From Treponema sp. (GTDB lineage Bacteria; Spirochaetota; Spirochaetia; Treponematales; Treponemataceae): a stretch of DNA of 64,000 nt. Location of the stretch: contig SFOB01000012.1 of the NCBI GenBank assembly GCA_004554075.1, positions 1 through 64,000 of the forward strand. Direction: 5' to 3'. Below the pieces are notes generated by a model, which was not told the origin of the DNA, made no database searches, and worked only from the letters and a program-made list of their open reading frames with translations. The position numbers and the translations under genes were made by a program. Shown here in pieces: positions 27,463 to 36,315 of the stretch. The stretch's first letter is position 1. Each line of letters starts with the position of its first letter.

Positions 27463-30400
27463 ATGACAAACAATCTTTTTGAATTAAATAATGAAAACAA
27501 AGTTTTAGAACAATTAGAGAACTATCTGTTTTACGGTAAACAGCCAAAAGGGAATAAATTTGTTATAAATGAAACTCCATCTGTATTGCAGTATGCAGGA
27601 ATTAATCCATTGGAAATAGAGTTTTCTTCATCTGTTATAAACAAAGCAAAGAAAATTCATAAAATGACGAATGATGAAATTCTTAATACCGTGAAGAAAA
27701 TTGCCGATCCTTTACTTGTTTTTGATAGTGATAAATTATCTACTGAAAATAAAAGAGATTCGATACTTTTAATTACCGATGAAGAAGTTTCTGCTGAAAA
27801 TAAGCCTTCTGCAGTTTCAATGAATGTTAATGCAAACGAAACTAATAATCGTTATAAAATAAATGCCATCACAAGTATACATGGAAGAAGTTTAATTGCA
27901 AGAAACGGCATAAATATAATGGAAGAATGGAAAAATAAAGGTCTTTTGAAATATGCAGATGATAAAAAAATATCCAGTCTTGCAAAAGCAGTTTCACAAG
28001 GTGAACCCGACATTCAGGAGCAATTCCTGTTGCCTCTTGCAACACTAGATATAGAAAATATACCTTGCAAGTCAAATTTTGTCAATCATCAAGAAAAAGT
28101 TCAGGATATTTCCAATATAGCCACTGAACTTGTCCTGGAAAAACTTAAAGCTGCAAATATAAATGTAATAACTGACCAGAACGAAATGCAGGCTATTCTT
28201 GATGCAGGTATCAATGTTCAGAAAATGGCAGCTCATTATGGAACTAATCAGAATATTGAAAATGCAGAGTCGTTTAACGGTTACGGTGTGTATGTTCTTT
28301 CTGTAAATGAAGAAAATGCACGGAATTTTGGTTTAAAGATTGCTGCAAAAAAATATGGAAACAGTTTTTATATAAACAATCAGCCTCTGCAGGAATTTCT
28401 GCAGAAACGGAATTTCAGTCCATACTGGCAGAGCGTTATAAGCCAGGTACAGAATCCGTCTAATGAAACTCTTTTACATTCTATTATGACTTCTGATGTA
28501 AAAGGAAATCCTGTTTTACTTAAAGAGCAGAATCAGCTTTCTACACTTTGCGGCCTAAACCTTATAAATTACAAGCGGGAACAGACTTACCTTTATTCCG
28601 TTGAAATTCCTGATAATGACGGTACAAATTATCTTTACTATGATAAATCTATAGGTCTTGAAAGTGCAGAGCGTATTAACACAGAGCTTTCAAAACTTGG
28701 TACAAATTGGCAAGTTTCCCGTAATGACACAGGATACAGCGTTTACTTTAATATTCTTTCCAACAAGATTTTCAATTCCCAGAAACAGGCAAGTGAATTC
28801 TTGCAGAAAATCGGGTATGTGGGAATGGAAACATCTACCGAAAACTACATCATCTTTGATGACCGTGAAATGAATATAAATAACCGTGTGCAATACATGA
28901 TTACAGAGAACGGTGAACTTTATGGTTTTGCATACAATGGTCAGATTTACGCAGATAAAAATCTTATGAATTCAAATGTGCTTGCTCATGAATATACACA
29001 TCTTTGGGATAATTACACAAAAAATAAAAATCCGGAAATTTGGGAGCTAGGAAAGAATGTTTTTAAGAAGACTGCTATTTGGAACGAAGTTGTAAACGAT
29101 CCGAGCTATCAGAATATCAGGAATAATGAAGATGAAATTTTGAGTGAATGTCATGCCCGGATTGTAGGAAAGTTTGCTCAGTCAGTTCTTGAAAGAATTG
29201 CCCAGGAGAATGGAGAAAACGCTAAAAATGCAGTAATAGACTGGAATAAAGAAGTTGAAGCTTTTGTTGCAAAAGAATTTGGATTTTCTCCAGAACTGGG
29301 TAGCGAAAACTATATTTCTGAAGCAGTTAATGCAGAAAGTATGAAAGAGTTTCTGGCAGCTCCAATGAAAGATTTAATGAATGGAGTGGTATTTGAAAAA
29401 AGAATTGAAAAAGAAAGTTTAAGTTTTGAGGAAGCTCAAATACAATATCCTAATATTGTTGATTTAAGAACAAAAAAATCTCTTGATGAAACGTTTGTAA
29501 CAAATTCGGCTCAAGAGCCTGTTTCCCAAGAGACTTTAAAAAAAGAAAAGTCCGTCGATGGCATACTGCAAACATACTACAGTTACGTAGGTCAAACGGA
29601 CAGATATAAAGATAACTTTGAAGGCGAAAAATGTCAAGAGGCTATTAATAAAATAAATATTTTGCAAAAGCATCTAAAAGAAAATGGAAAACTAAATGCT
29701 GCAGATTTTCTTAAAGAAATACAAGATATAATGCATGTTAGTGACGAAAAATCACATACTGTAAGACATTATGTAAATGATGAACAACACAATTTACGAA
29801 TTTCTAATCATAGTGCTAATGCTGTACACGCAAAATTTAGACCCGATGAAATAAGTGTTGTAATAAAACTTTCGTCGGTCGGTTTTGTGCCAAGTAAGGA
29901 AGCATTTATAGCAGAATATGTTTACAATTCAAAAAGTTTAAATGCTGAAAAACAGGAAAATATATTAAATGGCTTAAAAGACTGGCTTAACACTGGAAAT
30001 TACAGTGATAAGAGTTTTGACAGAGACTTTTATTCCCCAACAAAAGAACAATATATGGCACATCAAGCAGAAAAATCAAAAATACAAAAAATGGTCTTAT
30101 CAGATAAAAAGGAACAAAACATGAATAAAGATGGATATTTGTTTAATCACGAAATCGTAGAGCGTAAATCATTATCTGAAGCAGACGAAAGACGCTTGCA
30201 GGAAGATTTTGATGTAATCGGTAATTTTGAAAATGCAGTAGGTCAATGGAGTGAATATTCAAATATCACAAACTTTTTTGACTTTCATAACCATTCAGAT
30301 GAATTTTTGAAATTCATGGATGCTGCAAGAGAAGAAAAAGAGATAAGCGGACATAAAGATAATATAAGTTTTGTACAACATTATCTGGAAAATAAACTTG

Positions 30401-33309
30401 AAATTCCTATCTATAAAAATGGTGAACGAATAAGTCCAAATTGGACAGATGAAGAAAAGGGAAGGTATTCATCAGTTATTTCCAGACTTAATCTTATTGC
30501 ACAGGCAATTGTAAAATCTAATGAAACATACACAGAACTTTCTAGCGGAAGAGAAGGTATTATTCACAATACTGAAAAACTTGAATTGTATGGTGCTAAG
30601 GATATAACTGAACTCGAAAAAACTTTGCAAAAAATAAAAGATGAACTTAATCCGCAATATTCCATGAAAGATTTAATGAATGGAATGGGATTTGAAAAGA
30701 GAATTGAAAAAAACTCTCTTTATCTTCCCAAACACAGTTGGTCAGAAAACTTAAAGGAAGTAATTACAAATACTTCATATCAAAGTATGATTGATAATAG
30801 AGAACTACAGATAGAAGGAAAAGCTGGTAATGAAGAAGCTGCTGTTGAATTAGTTGATAAATTAGTAAATGATAAAATTGTATCTCAACTTGTGAATCAA
30901 TATCCAAATGCAATTGTCGTACCAATTCCTTCAATAGAAACTGCAGATAAAAAACCAAATGCAATTCCACTTGCATATGCAAGAAAATTTGAAAAAGCTG
31001 GACTTCAAATTGCTGATGACATAATTGAAATAGACTCAGCTCATCATACAGGAAAAAAATCATTTAAACGTGTTGTTAATAGACCTCATTTTGATGGAAC
31101 TATAGAACAAGGTAGAGAATACATTATTGTTGATGATGTTTTTGCTATGGGTGGGACAATTAACTCAATGAGAAATTTTATTGAAGATAAGGGGGGAAAA
31201 GTTGTCGCTGTATCTACCTTGACACCAAGCGTAGAAAATAGTAAAATTTTAGCAATAACAGATGAAAATCTTAATTCGTTAAAATCTATAGACCAGAAGG
31301 GGGATTTATTAAATGCAATTAGAAAACTCGACATCGCAGAAAACTTTGAAACACTTACAGATCCTATCGGTAAATACATCGTCAATAACAGAGAAAAGAT
31401 TATTAACGAAGAGCGAACAAGAAGAGCGAAGAGCAATTCAAAAACAAATGATGAGAAAAATCAGAGAACTGACCAGGTAAATTCTGAATTAACCGATTAT
31501 ACCGATCCAATCGAAGCCTTAGAAGAATCTTACAATACACCTCTGAATCCCCCAACAGAAGAAGATATTGAAGCTGAGAAAATCCTTCATGACAAATATA
31601 TCCAGGATGAGCTTGATAAAACTATAGAGGATTTACAAGTCAACGGTGGATTAAGCGATGCTGCAATAGAAGCAGAAATAGCAGCACAGGAAGAGACAGA
31701 AGCCTATGAAGAAGATTCATCTTATGATGAGGAAGAAGAGTCTGTACTAACATTCAATGATACAAACGGAAATCCACATTTTCCTCAAGAAATTGTAGCA
31801 ATTCTGGAAAATTTTCAAAAAGTAGAAAGCTCAAAATGGAATCTGCCTATAGAAGAAAAAACTGCTGTATTCCATTTAATACAGCTTACAGAAATGGATA
31901 AAAATGATTTTGAAAACTCTCTTGCTAAATTACAAGAATATTTGAATACAGAAGAGTTCAAGCGAGAAGAAGAAAACTATGCAAAAATCTTCACACCAAT
32001 TCTTCTTACAAGACTTGACCAGGACTATGATAAAGAAACACAAACCTTCAGTTCTGAAAAGTTTCTTTATAAGTTTTCTACAGATGAACTTAAAGAAGAA
32101 ATACCTGTTACGAAAGGTGAAATAAAATCTATTCTGGATAATGATTTTACAGGTGGAAATATTAAGCTCACACAGGATTTTCAAAATGAACTTATTGAAA
32201 AAGGACTTGTAAAGCCGAAAGAGAAGTTCATTCTGATAAATGAAGTAGAAGCTGTTGCAAAAGGTACTAAAATAAAACCGAACCAGCCTTATGTAACTCT
32301 TACAATTCCAGTAAACAATAATGGAAAAACTGAATTTGTTCAGACAAAATATTATCATGTTTCATCACTGGAAGAGCCTCAAAAACTTGAAAAAACAATT
32401 GATGAAAATGCTACACAGGTTGATAAAAACGTCATCATCTATGGAGAAACAAAGGTTCCTGAATTTGCAATGATTACACAGCATGGGCTTGAAATTTTTA
32501 AGGATATGATTGTTGATAGTTTTGAAGAATCAACAGGAACGTATCTGTTAAAATCAGAAAATGGAAAGAATAATGTTAGAGTTACTGAGAATACATTAAA
32601 AACTCTTACCAGTGATGAATATGCGAAAAAAACAGAATCTTACACACAAGACACAAAGACTGCCGAGAAAATGATTGATACTCAGTACAATGATTTTTTT
32701 GAGCTGCGTGACAACTGTGCAAATAATTTCCGTCACAATCTTTCTGTTTTCTGCCGCAAAGAAGCAAACTCGCCATTAGATGCACTGAAAATTGCTAATC
32801 ATATTATTTCTGAAATGCCAAAAGAAGAAAAGAGGAAAACAAAGGAACTGTTGAATCTTTTGCGTAAAGACGGACAGTCTGTAAATGAAGTTTTAATAGA
32901 AACTTTTCATGAAGCTGTAAAAGAAATACCGCTTAATGAAGATTATATTAAACATCATCGTTATGAAAAAATGATTGCCAGACCAATGTATGACACTCTA
33001 TCAACAAAAGGTGAAAAAATCGACCGTGATTTTGACCTCAAAATAGGTGATAGTGTCGAAGTGGTATTTAAGGTAAATAAAGATGCAAAAACACATTTCC
33101 TGCGAAAAGAATCCATATATCAAAATTGTACGATTATTTCTTCTTCAAAGGAAAATAATATGATTACTCTTATGGATGGGAATAAATCTTTTTATGATGT
33201 ACCTCGTGATACTTTTCTTGCAGAGTACGGCAAGCAGCAGTATAAGGCTCAAAAAATTGAGCATAAGGTCCACCGCCAGCAGTCTTTGCAGATAGAAATA
33301 GGAAGATAG
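27463..33309 (+). CDS. Large polyvalent protein: MuF-C-like, ART-like, zincin, PRTase modules
   Basis: A 1948-residue protein built from modules. Residues about 35-200 match the MuF C-terminal domain pattern (TPSVLQYAGI, IEFSSSVINKAKKIHKMTNDEI, INAITSIHG, EWKNKGLLKYADDKK), a predicted RNase-like fold. About 380-490 resemble the ADP-ribosyltransferase-like domain of phage proteins (YLYSVEIPDNDGTNYLYYDK, ENYIIFDDREMNI). HEYTH (509-513) with a downstream E is a zincin metallopeptidase motif. About 1085-1260 is a phosphoribosyltransferase domain with the PRPP loop IIVDDVFAMGGT near 1222. The remainder is acidic and helical. A nearly exact 48-base repeat separates modules. It lies 22 bases after the methylase-helicase and probably travels with it. 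Which modules are active is unknown. Confidence 0.78.
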   Translation: MTNNLFELNNENKVLEQLENYLFYGKQPKGNKFVINETPSVLQYAGINPLEIEFSSSVINKAKKIHKMTNDEILNTVKKIADPLLVFDSDKLSTENKRDSILLITDEEVSAENKPSAVSMNVNANETNNRYKINAITSIHGRSLIARNGINIMEEWKNKGLLKYADDKKISSLAKAVSQGEPDIQEQFLLPLATLDIENIPCKSNFVNHQEKVQDISNIATELVLEKLKAANINVITDQNEMQAILDAGINVQKMAAHYGTNQNIENAESFNGYGVYVLSVNEENARNFGLKIAAKKYGNSFYINNQPLQEFLQKRNFSPYWQSVISQVQNPSNETLLHSIMTSDVKGNPVLLKEQNQLSTLCGLNLINYKREQTYLYSVEIPDNDGTNYLYYDKSIGLESAERINTELSKLGTNWQVSRNDTGYSVYFNILSNKIFNSQKQASEFLQKIGYVGMETSTENYIIFDDREMNINNRVQYMITENGELYGFAYNGQIYADKNLMNSNVLAHEYTHLWDNYTKNKNPEIWELGKNVFKKTAIWNEVVNDPSYQNIRNNEDEILSECHARIVGKFAQSVLERIAQENGENAKNAVIDWNKEVEAFVAKEFGFSPELGSENYISEAVNAESMKEFLAAPMKDLMNGVVFEKRIEKESLSFEEAQIQYPNIVDLRTKKSLDETFVTNSAQEPVSQETLKKEKSVDGILQTYYSYVGQTDRYKDNFEGEKCQEAINKINILQKHLKENGKLNAADFLKEIQDIMHVSDEKSHTVRHYVNDEQHNLRISNHSANAVHAKFRPDEISVVIKLSSVGFVPSKEAFIAEYVYNSKSLNAEKQENILNGLKDWLNTGNYSDKSFDRDFYSPTKEQYMAHQAEKSKIQKMVLSDKKEQNMNKDGYLFNHEIVERKSLSEADERRLQEDFDVIGNFENAVGQWSEYSNITNFFDFHNHSDEFLKFMDAAREEKEISGHKDNISFVQHYLENKLEIPIYKNGERISPNWTDEEKGRYSSVISRLNLIAQAIVKSNETYTELSSGREGIIHNTEKLELYGAKDITELEKTLQKIKDELNPQYSMKDLMNGMGFEKRIEKNSLYLPKHSWSENLKEVITNTSYQSMIDNRELQIEGKAGNEEAAVELVDKLVNDKIVSQLVNQYPNAIVVPIPSIETADKKPNAIPLAYARKFEKAGLQIADDIIEIDSAHHTGKKSFKRVVNRPHFDGTIEQGREYIIVDDVFAMGGTINSMRNFIEDKGGKVVAVSTLTPSVENSKILAITDENLNSLKSIDQKGDLLNAIRKLDIAENFETLTDPIGKYIVNNREKIINEERTRRAKSNSKTNDEKNQRTDQVNSELTDYTDPIEALEESYNTPLNPPTEEDIEAEKILHDKYIQDELDKTIEDLQVNGGLSDAAIEAEIAAQEETEAYEEDSSYDEEEESVLTFNDTNGNPHFPQEIVAILENFQKVESSKWNLPIEEKTAVFHLIQLTEMDKNDFENSLAKLQEYLNTEEFKREEENYAKIFTPILLTRLDQDYDKETQTFSSEKFLYKFSTDELKEEIPVTKGEIKSILDNDFTGGNIKLTQDFQNELIEKGLVKPKEKFILINEVEAVAKGTKIKPNQPYVTLTIPVNNNGKTEFVQTKYYHVSSLEEPQKLEKTIDENATQVDKNVIIYGETKVPEFAMITQHGLEIFKDMIVDSFEESTGTYLLKSENGKNNVRVTENTLKTLTSDEYAKKTESYTQDTKTAEKMIDTQYNDFFELRDNCANNFRHNLSVFCRKEANSPLDALKIANHIISEMPKEEKRKTKELLNLLRKDGQSVNEVLIETFHEAVKEIPLNEDYIKHHRYEKMIARPMYDTLSTKGEKIDRDFDLKIGDSVEVVFKVNKDAKTHFLRKESIYQNCTIISSSKENNMITLMDGNKSFYDVPRDTFLAEYGKQQYKAQKIEHKVHRQQSLQIEIGR
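29365..29412 (+). repeat. In-gene direct repeat, copy 1
   Basis: Forty-eight bases encoding MKDLMNG-x2-FEKRIEK (from residue 635) recur at 30664-30711 with only about four mismatches. The repeat marks a module boundary in the polyvalent gene. Confidence 0.85.
30664..30711 (+). repeat. In-gene direct repeat, copy 2
   Basis: Second copy of the 48-base repeat (from residue 1068). Different sequence follows each copy: a helical segment after the first, the phosphoribosyltransferase module after this one. Confidence 0.85.
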
Positions 33310-33312
33310 AAT

Positions 33313-33903
33313 TTACAGTGTCTGGTACATAAAAATGCATTCTCTGTCATACTTTGGTTTTATATGTGCATGAATATATTTTTCATCTTCTGGTGAAAGA
33401 CGAGTAAAACCGAGTGTTTTATAGTATTTAATTAATCTCTCATTCGGTAAAGCATAAATATATAAAGCTTGGATACCAGTGTACTCAGAAATTTTCTGAG
33501 TCAGTTGACGAATGAATGTAGTAAAGATATATGCTCCTAATTTAGTTATGTCTTTATGATTTTTTTTGTATTCTGAATTAACTGCGAAATTTGAGAGTTC
33601 TATAGCTGGGATAGAATTAAAAATATCATCCTCAGCGAGATTTTCTATCTGCTGGGTAATCATTCCATTTCGTAAAGAGAAATAGCCTGCAAGTTCTCCT
33701 GTGGTTCGATCTTTTATTAAATAAGTCCTGTTTGATTTTTCATCTTCGTCTGGAAATGCCCAGTATTTCAAAAACTGTTCAAGACCTTTTGCACTTTGTT
33801 TATCAACTTGGAAATTTTGAATCAATGTCTCATTGTCTTGAGAATCATAAATATGTTCTATAGAGTAGTTTTTCTCATCTTTTATTTCAAACCCTTTAAT
33901 CAT
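33313..33903 (-). CDS. GNAT acetyltransferase toxin of a toxin-antitoxin pair
   Basis: A 196-residue protein with the GNAT fold: YLIKDRTTGELAGYFSL (strand pair), IPAIELSNFAVNSEYKK (central strand), KLGAYIFTTFI (acetyl-CoA loop region), and LYIYALPNERLIKYYKTLGF with the Tyr before LGF that acts as general acid in the family. Toxins of the TacT/AtaT type acetylate charged tRNA and block translation. It follows a 66-residue gene with a 4-base overlap, the usual antitoxin-toxin layout, and probably helps keep the element in the host. It ends 3 bases from the converging polyvalent gene. The toxin role is inferred from fold and context. Confidence 0.78.
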   Translation of the reverse strand: MIKGFEIKDEKNYSIEHIYDSQDNETLIQNFQVDKQSAKGLEQFLKYWAFPDEDEKSNRTYLIKDRTTGELAGYFSLRNGMITQQIENLAEDDIFNSIPAIELSNFAVNSEYKKNHKDITKLGAYIFTTFIRQLTQKISEYTGIQALYIYALPNERLIKYYKTLGFTRLSPEDEKYIHAHIKPKYDRECIFMYQTL

Positions 33904-34100
33904 TTGTTAGCCACCGCCAGAGCTTCTGCAATTATTTTTCTGTCTTTTTCATGTTCAATTGTCATAGCTTGTTCAAATTCTTCAGAAATTTTATTTAATT
34001 CTGTAAAGTCTGGCTTTGGTGTACGTAGAATGCGACCTAGAGGAGTATCAGAGTTTTTCAGGTCTTTTTTTGGATCATAAGTTCCTAATGAATAAGTCAT
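33900..34100 (-). CDS. Putative antitoxin for the GNAT toxin
   Basis: A 66-residue protein (MTYSLGTYDPKKDLKNSDTP...) overlapping the GNAT gene by 4 bases (ATGA). It is charged and helical in its second half (FTELNKISEEFEQAMTIEHEKDRKI), but lacks a clear ribbon-helix-helix DUF1778 signature that is usual for this toxin class. It may be a different antitoxin type. GGGGG lies 8 bases before the ATG, within the word CCCCCGTTTCAATAG (minus strand) that recurs upstream of parA. An inverted repeat around the promoter suggests autoregulation. Confidence 0.6.
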   Translation of the reverse strand: MTYSLGTYDPKKDLKNSDTPLGRILRTPKPDFTELNKISEEFEQAMTIEHEKDRKIIAEALAVANK

Positions 34101-34107
34101 AATTTTA

Positions 34108-34122
34108 CCCCCGTTTCAATAG
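34108..34122. repeat. CCCCCGTTTCAATAG, copy 1
   Basis: This 15-base word lies just before the antitoxin start (including its ribosome site on the minus strand) and is repeated exactly at 41373-41387 upstream of parA, 7.3 kb away. Confidence 0.7.
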
Positions 34123-34124
34123 TA

Positions 34125-34163
34125 AAATCTGCTAACAATAATATAGCATATTTTAACAGATTT
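34125..34163. promoter_or_regulatory. Inverted repeat operator of the toxin-antitoxin pair
   Basis: AAATCTGCTA (34125-34134) and TAACAGATTT (34154-34163) form an inverted repeat (9 of 10 paired) with 19 bases between. On the minus strand it encloses a TATATT -10-like box. This is the arrangement expected for an autoregulated toxin-antitoxin promoter. Confidence 0.6.
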
Positions 34164-34193
34164 TTCATCAAAAATATGTTAATTGATGAGTTT

Positions 34194-35042
34194 TTATCGA
34201 ATAAATAGGTTTATAATAAGGCTTGCAATTCCGATGCAGCCGAATATAATGACAATCCAGCTTTCTTGAGTCAGTTTTCCTTTTACAACAGGGACTTTTC
34301 CAATGAGGGATTTGTTTTCCTTTTCACACTGGGTTATAAAATCAATTGATGTTTTTTTAACTGTTTCAAGTGTTTTCTGGGCATTTTCCGTAAAGGTTCT
34401 GAGCATTGATTCGCAATTAGCTTTCAAAGCCTTATATTCATTTTCAGAGGCAGACATGGAATCGGTTCTGAATTTAGAAATGGCTTCTTCAATCATAGTA
34501 TCAGCAGATTTTAATTCACGGACTTTATCACTTACACTCAACATATTATCTTTAACAGTCTGGTTAATTTCATCAATGGTTTTAGTTATTTTTGCCCGTT
34601 CTTCATTCAACTCCCTTTCCAAAAGATAAATCTGTCCTTTATACTCGTTGTTCTGGACTTTTAATTCAAGTTCACGATTATAATCAATTTCCCTGGCAAA
34701 CTTTTCATTGAACTCCTCAAACTGCTTTCGTAAAGAATTAAAATATGTTGTAACCTCTGTCTGGAATTTATCGTCTGTTGCCGTCTTGTTTTCAAAGCTA
34801 TGTTCAATTGCATCCCTCAATTCTGAAATATTTGCTAGTTCTTCAGAAAGCTCTATTATTGCTTTTTCTATTGTAGAATAGTTTTCTTTTTCATAGGGTA
34901 AAAGCTCCTGTTTTGTTTTTACAGGAAGTCTTGTATCTGGAGATGGGCCTTTAACTGGCAATTTCCCTTTCTGGATGCTTGTTGTGTTTTCTGTTTCTGT
35001 AGTCTTTGTTTCCGTTTCTGAAGGATTTTCTGTATCTATCAT
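34194..35042 (-). CDS. Tail-anchored coiled-coil membrane protein
   Basis: A 282-residue protein. The first 50 residues are Thr/Glu/Pro-rich and disordered. Residues 50-250 are almost continuous predicted coiled coil (YNRELELKVQNNEYKGQIYL, ERELNEERAKITKTIDEINQ). The C-terminus is a single membrane helix (WIVIIFGCIGIASLIINLFI) with almost nothing after it, so the coil lies in the cytoplasm. No family recognised. Similar proteins in conjugative elements may tether the relaxosome or partition complex to the membrane; this is speculation. AAGGAAAG precedes the ATG. Confidence 0.65.
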   Translation of the reverse strand: MIDTENPSETETKTTETENTTSIQKGKLPVKGPSPDTRLPVKTKQELLPYEKENYSTIEKAIIELSEELANISELRDAIEHSFENKTATDDKFQTEVTTYFNSLRKQFEEFNEKFAREIDYNRELELKVQNNEYKGQIYLLERELNEERAKITKTIDEINQTVKDNMLSVSDKVRELKSADTMIEEAISKFRTDSMSASENEYKALKANCESMLRTFTENAQKTLETVKKTSIDFITQCEKENKSLIGKVPVVKGKLTQESWIVIIFGCIGIASLIINLFIR

Positions 35043-35105
35043 TATTCTTTCCTTGCTTTTCCATTTAATTATGATGTAGAGAGTTACACTCTCTAAACTC
35101 TTGTT

Positions 35106-35145
35106 ACTTCAATTTTTTTAAGTGAAATGAATAAAAAATTGAAGT
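35106..35145. repeat. 13-base inverted repeat between leftward genes
   Basis: ACTTCAATTTTTT (35106-35118) and AAAAAATTGAAGT (35133-35145) are perfect inverted arms. The stem is A/T-rich, directly after the stop of the 97-residue gene, and could act as a weak terminator. A second small hairpin, TAGAGAG/CTCTCTA, lies at 35077-35095. Confidence 0.5.
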
Positions 35146-35146
35146 T

Positions 35147-35440
35147 TTAGGATTTTGGCGGATATTCCACACCATTTACAAACCAGTACTCATATTTGTC
35201 TATATTGTCTACTATCGCAGGTGCGTTTTCACAATGTAGAACTCCGTTTTTCCAGTGCTCTACATGATTTCCGTCTTTAGTTTCCAAGGCAGGTAGCAAA
35301 TCTCCATTTTCATCTGTATTATCATTCAAAAGACCGTTTTTGCATCTTATGATAACTTCGTCCATAATATAGTCACCATTAGCAATTGTTCCTTCTTCTG
35401 TAATAATTCTTACATTCTGAAAATTCCTGAAATCTTTCAT
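35147..35440 (-). CDS. Small hypothetical protein with W-x-NG repeat motif
   Basis: A 97-residue protein (MKDFRNFQNVRIITEEGTIA...). The second half, EHWKNGVLHCENAPAIVDN and YEYWFVNGVEYPPK, follows the short repeat found in many phage and plasmid proteins (W-x-NG-x-LH-x5-PA...W-x-NG). Function of that repeat is not known to me. No signal peptide. AAGGAAA lies upstream. It is part of the leftward maintenance block. Confidence 0.6.
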   Translation of the reverse strand: MKDFRNFQNVRIITEEGTIANGDYIMDEVIIRCKNGLLNDNTDENGDLLPALETKDGNHVEHWKNGVLHCENAPAIVDNIDKYEYWFVNGVEYPPKS

Positions 35441-35472
35441 TTTTCTTTGTTTCCTTTTTATATAAAGTTTGA

Positions 35473-35486
35473 GCGAAACATTTCGC
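35473..35486. promoter_or_regulatory. Palindrome GCGAAACATTTCGC
   Basis: A 14-base near-perfect palindrome (16 bases with flanking A and T) followed on the plus strand by a T-run, so it could be a terminator for plus-strand transcripts. No plus-strand gene precedes it, and it differs by one base from the perfect palindrome inside parB (39629-39642), so a partition-protein site is an alternative. Confidence 0.45.
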
Positions 35487-35491
35487 TTTTT

Positions 35492-35689
35492 TTATATAGC
35501 TGGAAAACCATATGGATTTTCCAGGTTAATTTCCTTCGCAGCTTTACATAAACTTTTTGTTTCAACTGCTATTTTTTGCAGAATATCAGTACAAAATTTT
35601 TTTATAAAAGAACTGTCATTTGTTTCAGTTTCTTCTGCAAGTTTTGAAATTGTCAGACGGTCTGCTTTTATTGTTATCTTAATATCCAT
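35492..35689 (-). CDS. Small hypothetical protein
   Basis: A 65-residue protein (MDIKITIKADRLTISKLAEE...) with alternating strand start and helical body; no motif recognised. AAGGA lies 5 bases before its ATG, which directly follows the SSB-like gene, so the two are co-transcribed. A helper in DNA metabolism is possible from context only. Confidence 0.55.
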   Translation of the reverse strand: MDIKITIKADRLTISKLAEETETNDSSFIKKFCTDILQKIAVETKSLCKAAKEINLENPYGFPAI

Positions 35690-35690
35690 C

Positions 35691-36020
35691 CTAATCCTTC
35701 CTTGTGTTGTTTCCGCATAGAATTATATAATCTGCAGATACAAAATATTTCTGTTTACTTTCTCCATTCCCAGTTACATAATTTTTAAAACGCAAACAAC
35801 CATATATGTCAACTTCTTTTCCTTTTTTTAGAAATGGCAGTATGTGCATGGCAACATCCTTCATAAAATGAACTTCTATAAACATTGGTTCATTTTTTTG
35901 ATATGGTGTCCCAGAATCCTGAAAAGAAAAAGTTACAAGAGGTGTTTCTATTCCTCCATTATTTATCAGGGTTGTAGTTGCATCTTTTGCAATTCTTCCG
36001 TGAAGTGTTATTGAATTCAT
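35691..36020 (-). CDS. Short SSB-like OB-fold protein
   Basis: A 109-residue protein starting MNSITLHGRIAKDATTTL, the usual opening of single-stranded DNA-binding proteins. PLVTFSFQDSG, PMFIEVHFMKDVAMHILPFLKKGKEVDIYGCL and FVSADYIILCG complete the OB fold. It lacks the flexible acidic tail that recruits partner proteins. I take the ATG at 36020, which gives a standard SSB start; an in-frame TTG at 36065 has no ribosome site. AAAGGAG lies 16 bases upstream, unusually far. It is the second SSB in the block, with a membrane protein gene between. Confidence 0.78.
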   Translation of the reverse strand: MNSITLHGRIAKDATTTLINNGGIETPLVTFSFQDSGTPYQKNEPMFIEVHFMKDVAMHILPFLKKGKEVDIYGCLRFKNYVTGNGESKQKYFVSADYIILCGNNTRKD

Positions 36021-36301
36021 TTTATTATTTGTAAAACTCCTTTTATTAAAAATAAAATAATGCAAAATCTTATGCTTCTAAATAAAGCTCTGCTTTTCCA
36101 TCTCCAAAAATCATATTTACTGTAACGGCAAATATATCCTGTTACAAAAATTAGGATCGTTCCAATTAAGCTGATTACAAGAATCGAAAGAAATGTAAAA
36201 TGGCTGTCCAAATAATAAAGGACTCCCGAAAAAATCCTGTTTATTGAATGTGTAATTCTGTTAATAGCAGGTCTAAAACTTTGGAAATTTACGGAAGTCA
36301 T
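36017..36301 (-). CDS. Small membrane protein between two SSB genes
   Basis: A 94-residue protein (MTSVNFQSFRPAINRITHSI...) with two predicted membrane helices (FLSILVISLIGTILIFVTGYI and FCIILFLIKGVLQII) joined by a basic loop. The ATG at 36301 is preferred because AAGGC precedes it; the TTG 21 bases earlier has nothing. The end overlaps the start of the short SSB gene by 4 bases. No family recognised. Its place between two ssDNA-binding proteins could mean a membrane anchor for replication, but this is only context. Confidence 0.55.
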   Translation of the reverse strand: MTSVNFQSFRPAINRITHSINRIFSGVLYYLDSHFTFLSILVISLIGTILIFVTGYICRYSKYDFWRWKSRALFRSIRFCIILFLIKGVLQIIK

Positions 36302-36315
36302 ATTTATTCTGCCTT

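Noticed and set aside
30772..31260. Phosphoribosyltransferase part as a separate gene
   Set aside because: The frame is continuous through it with no start signal, so it is a domain of the 1948-residue protein.
36021..36065. Longer start (TTG) for the short SSB-like protein
   Set aside because: No ribosome site, and the extra residues do not fit the SSB N-terminus.
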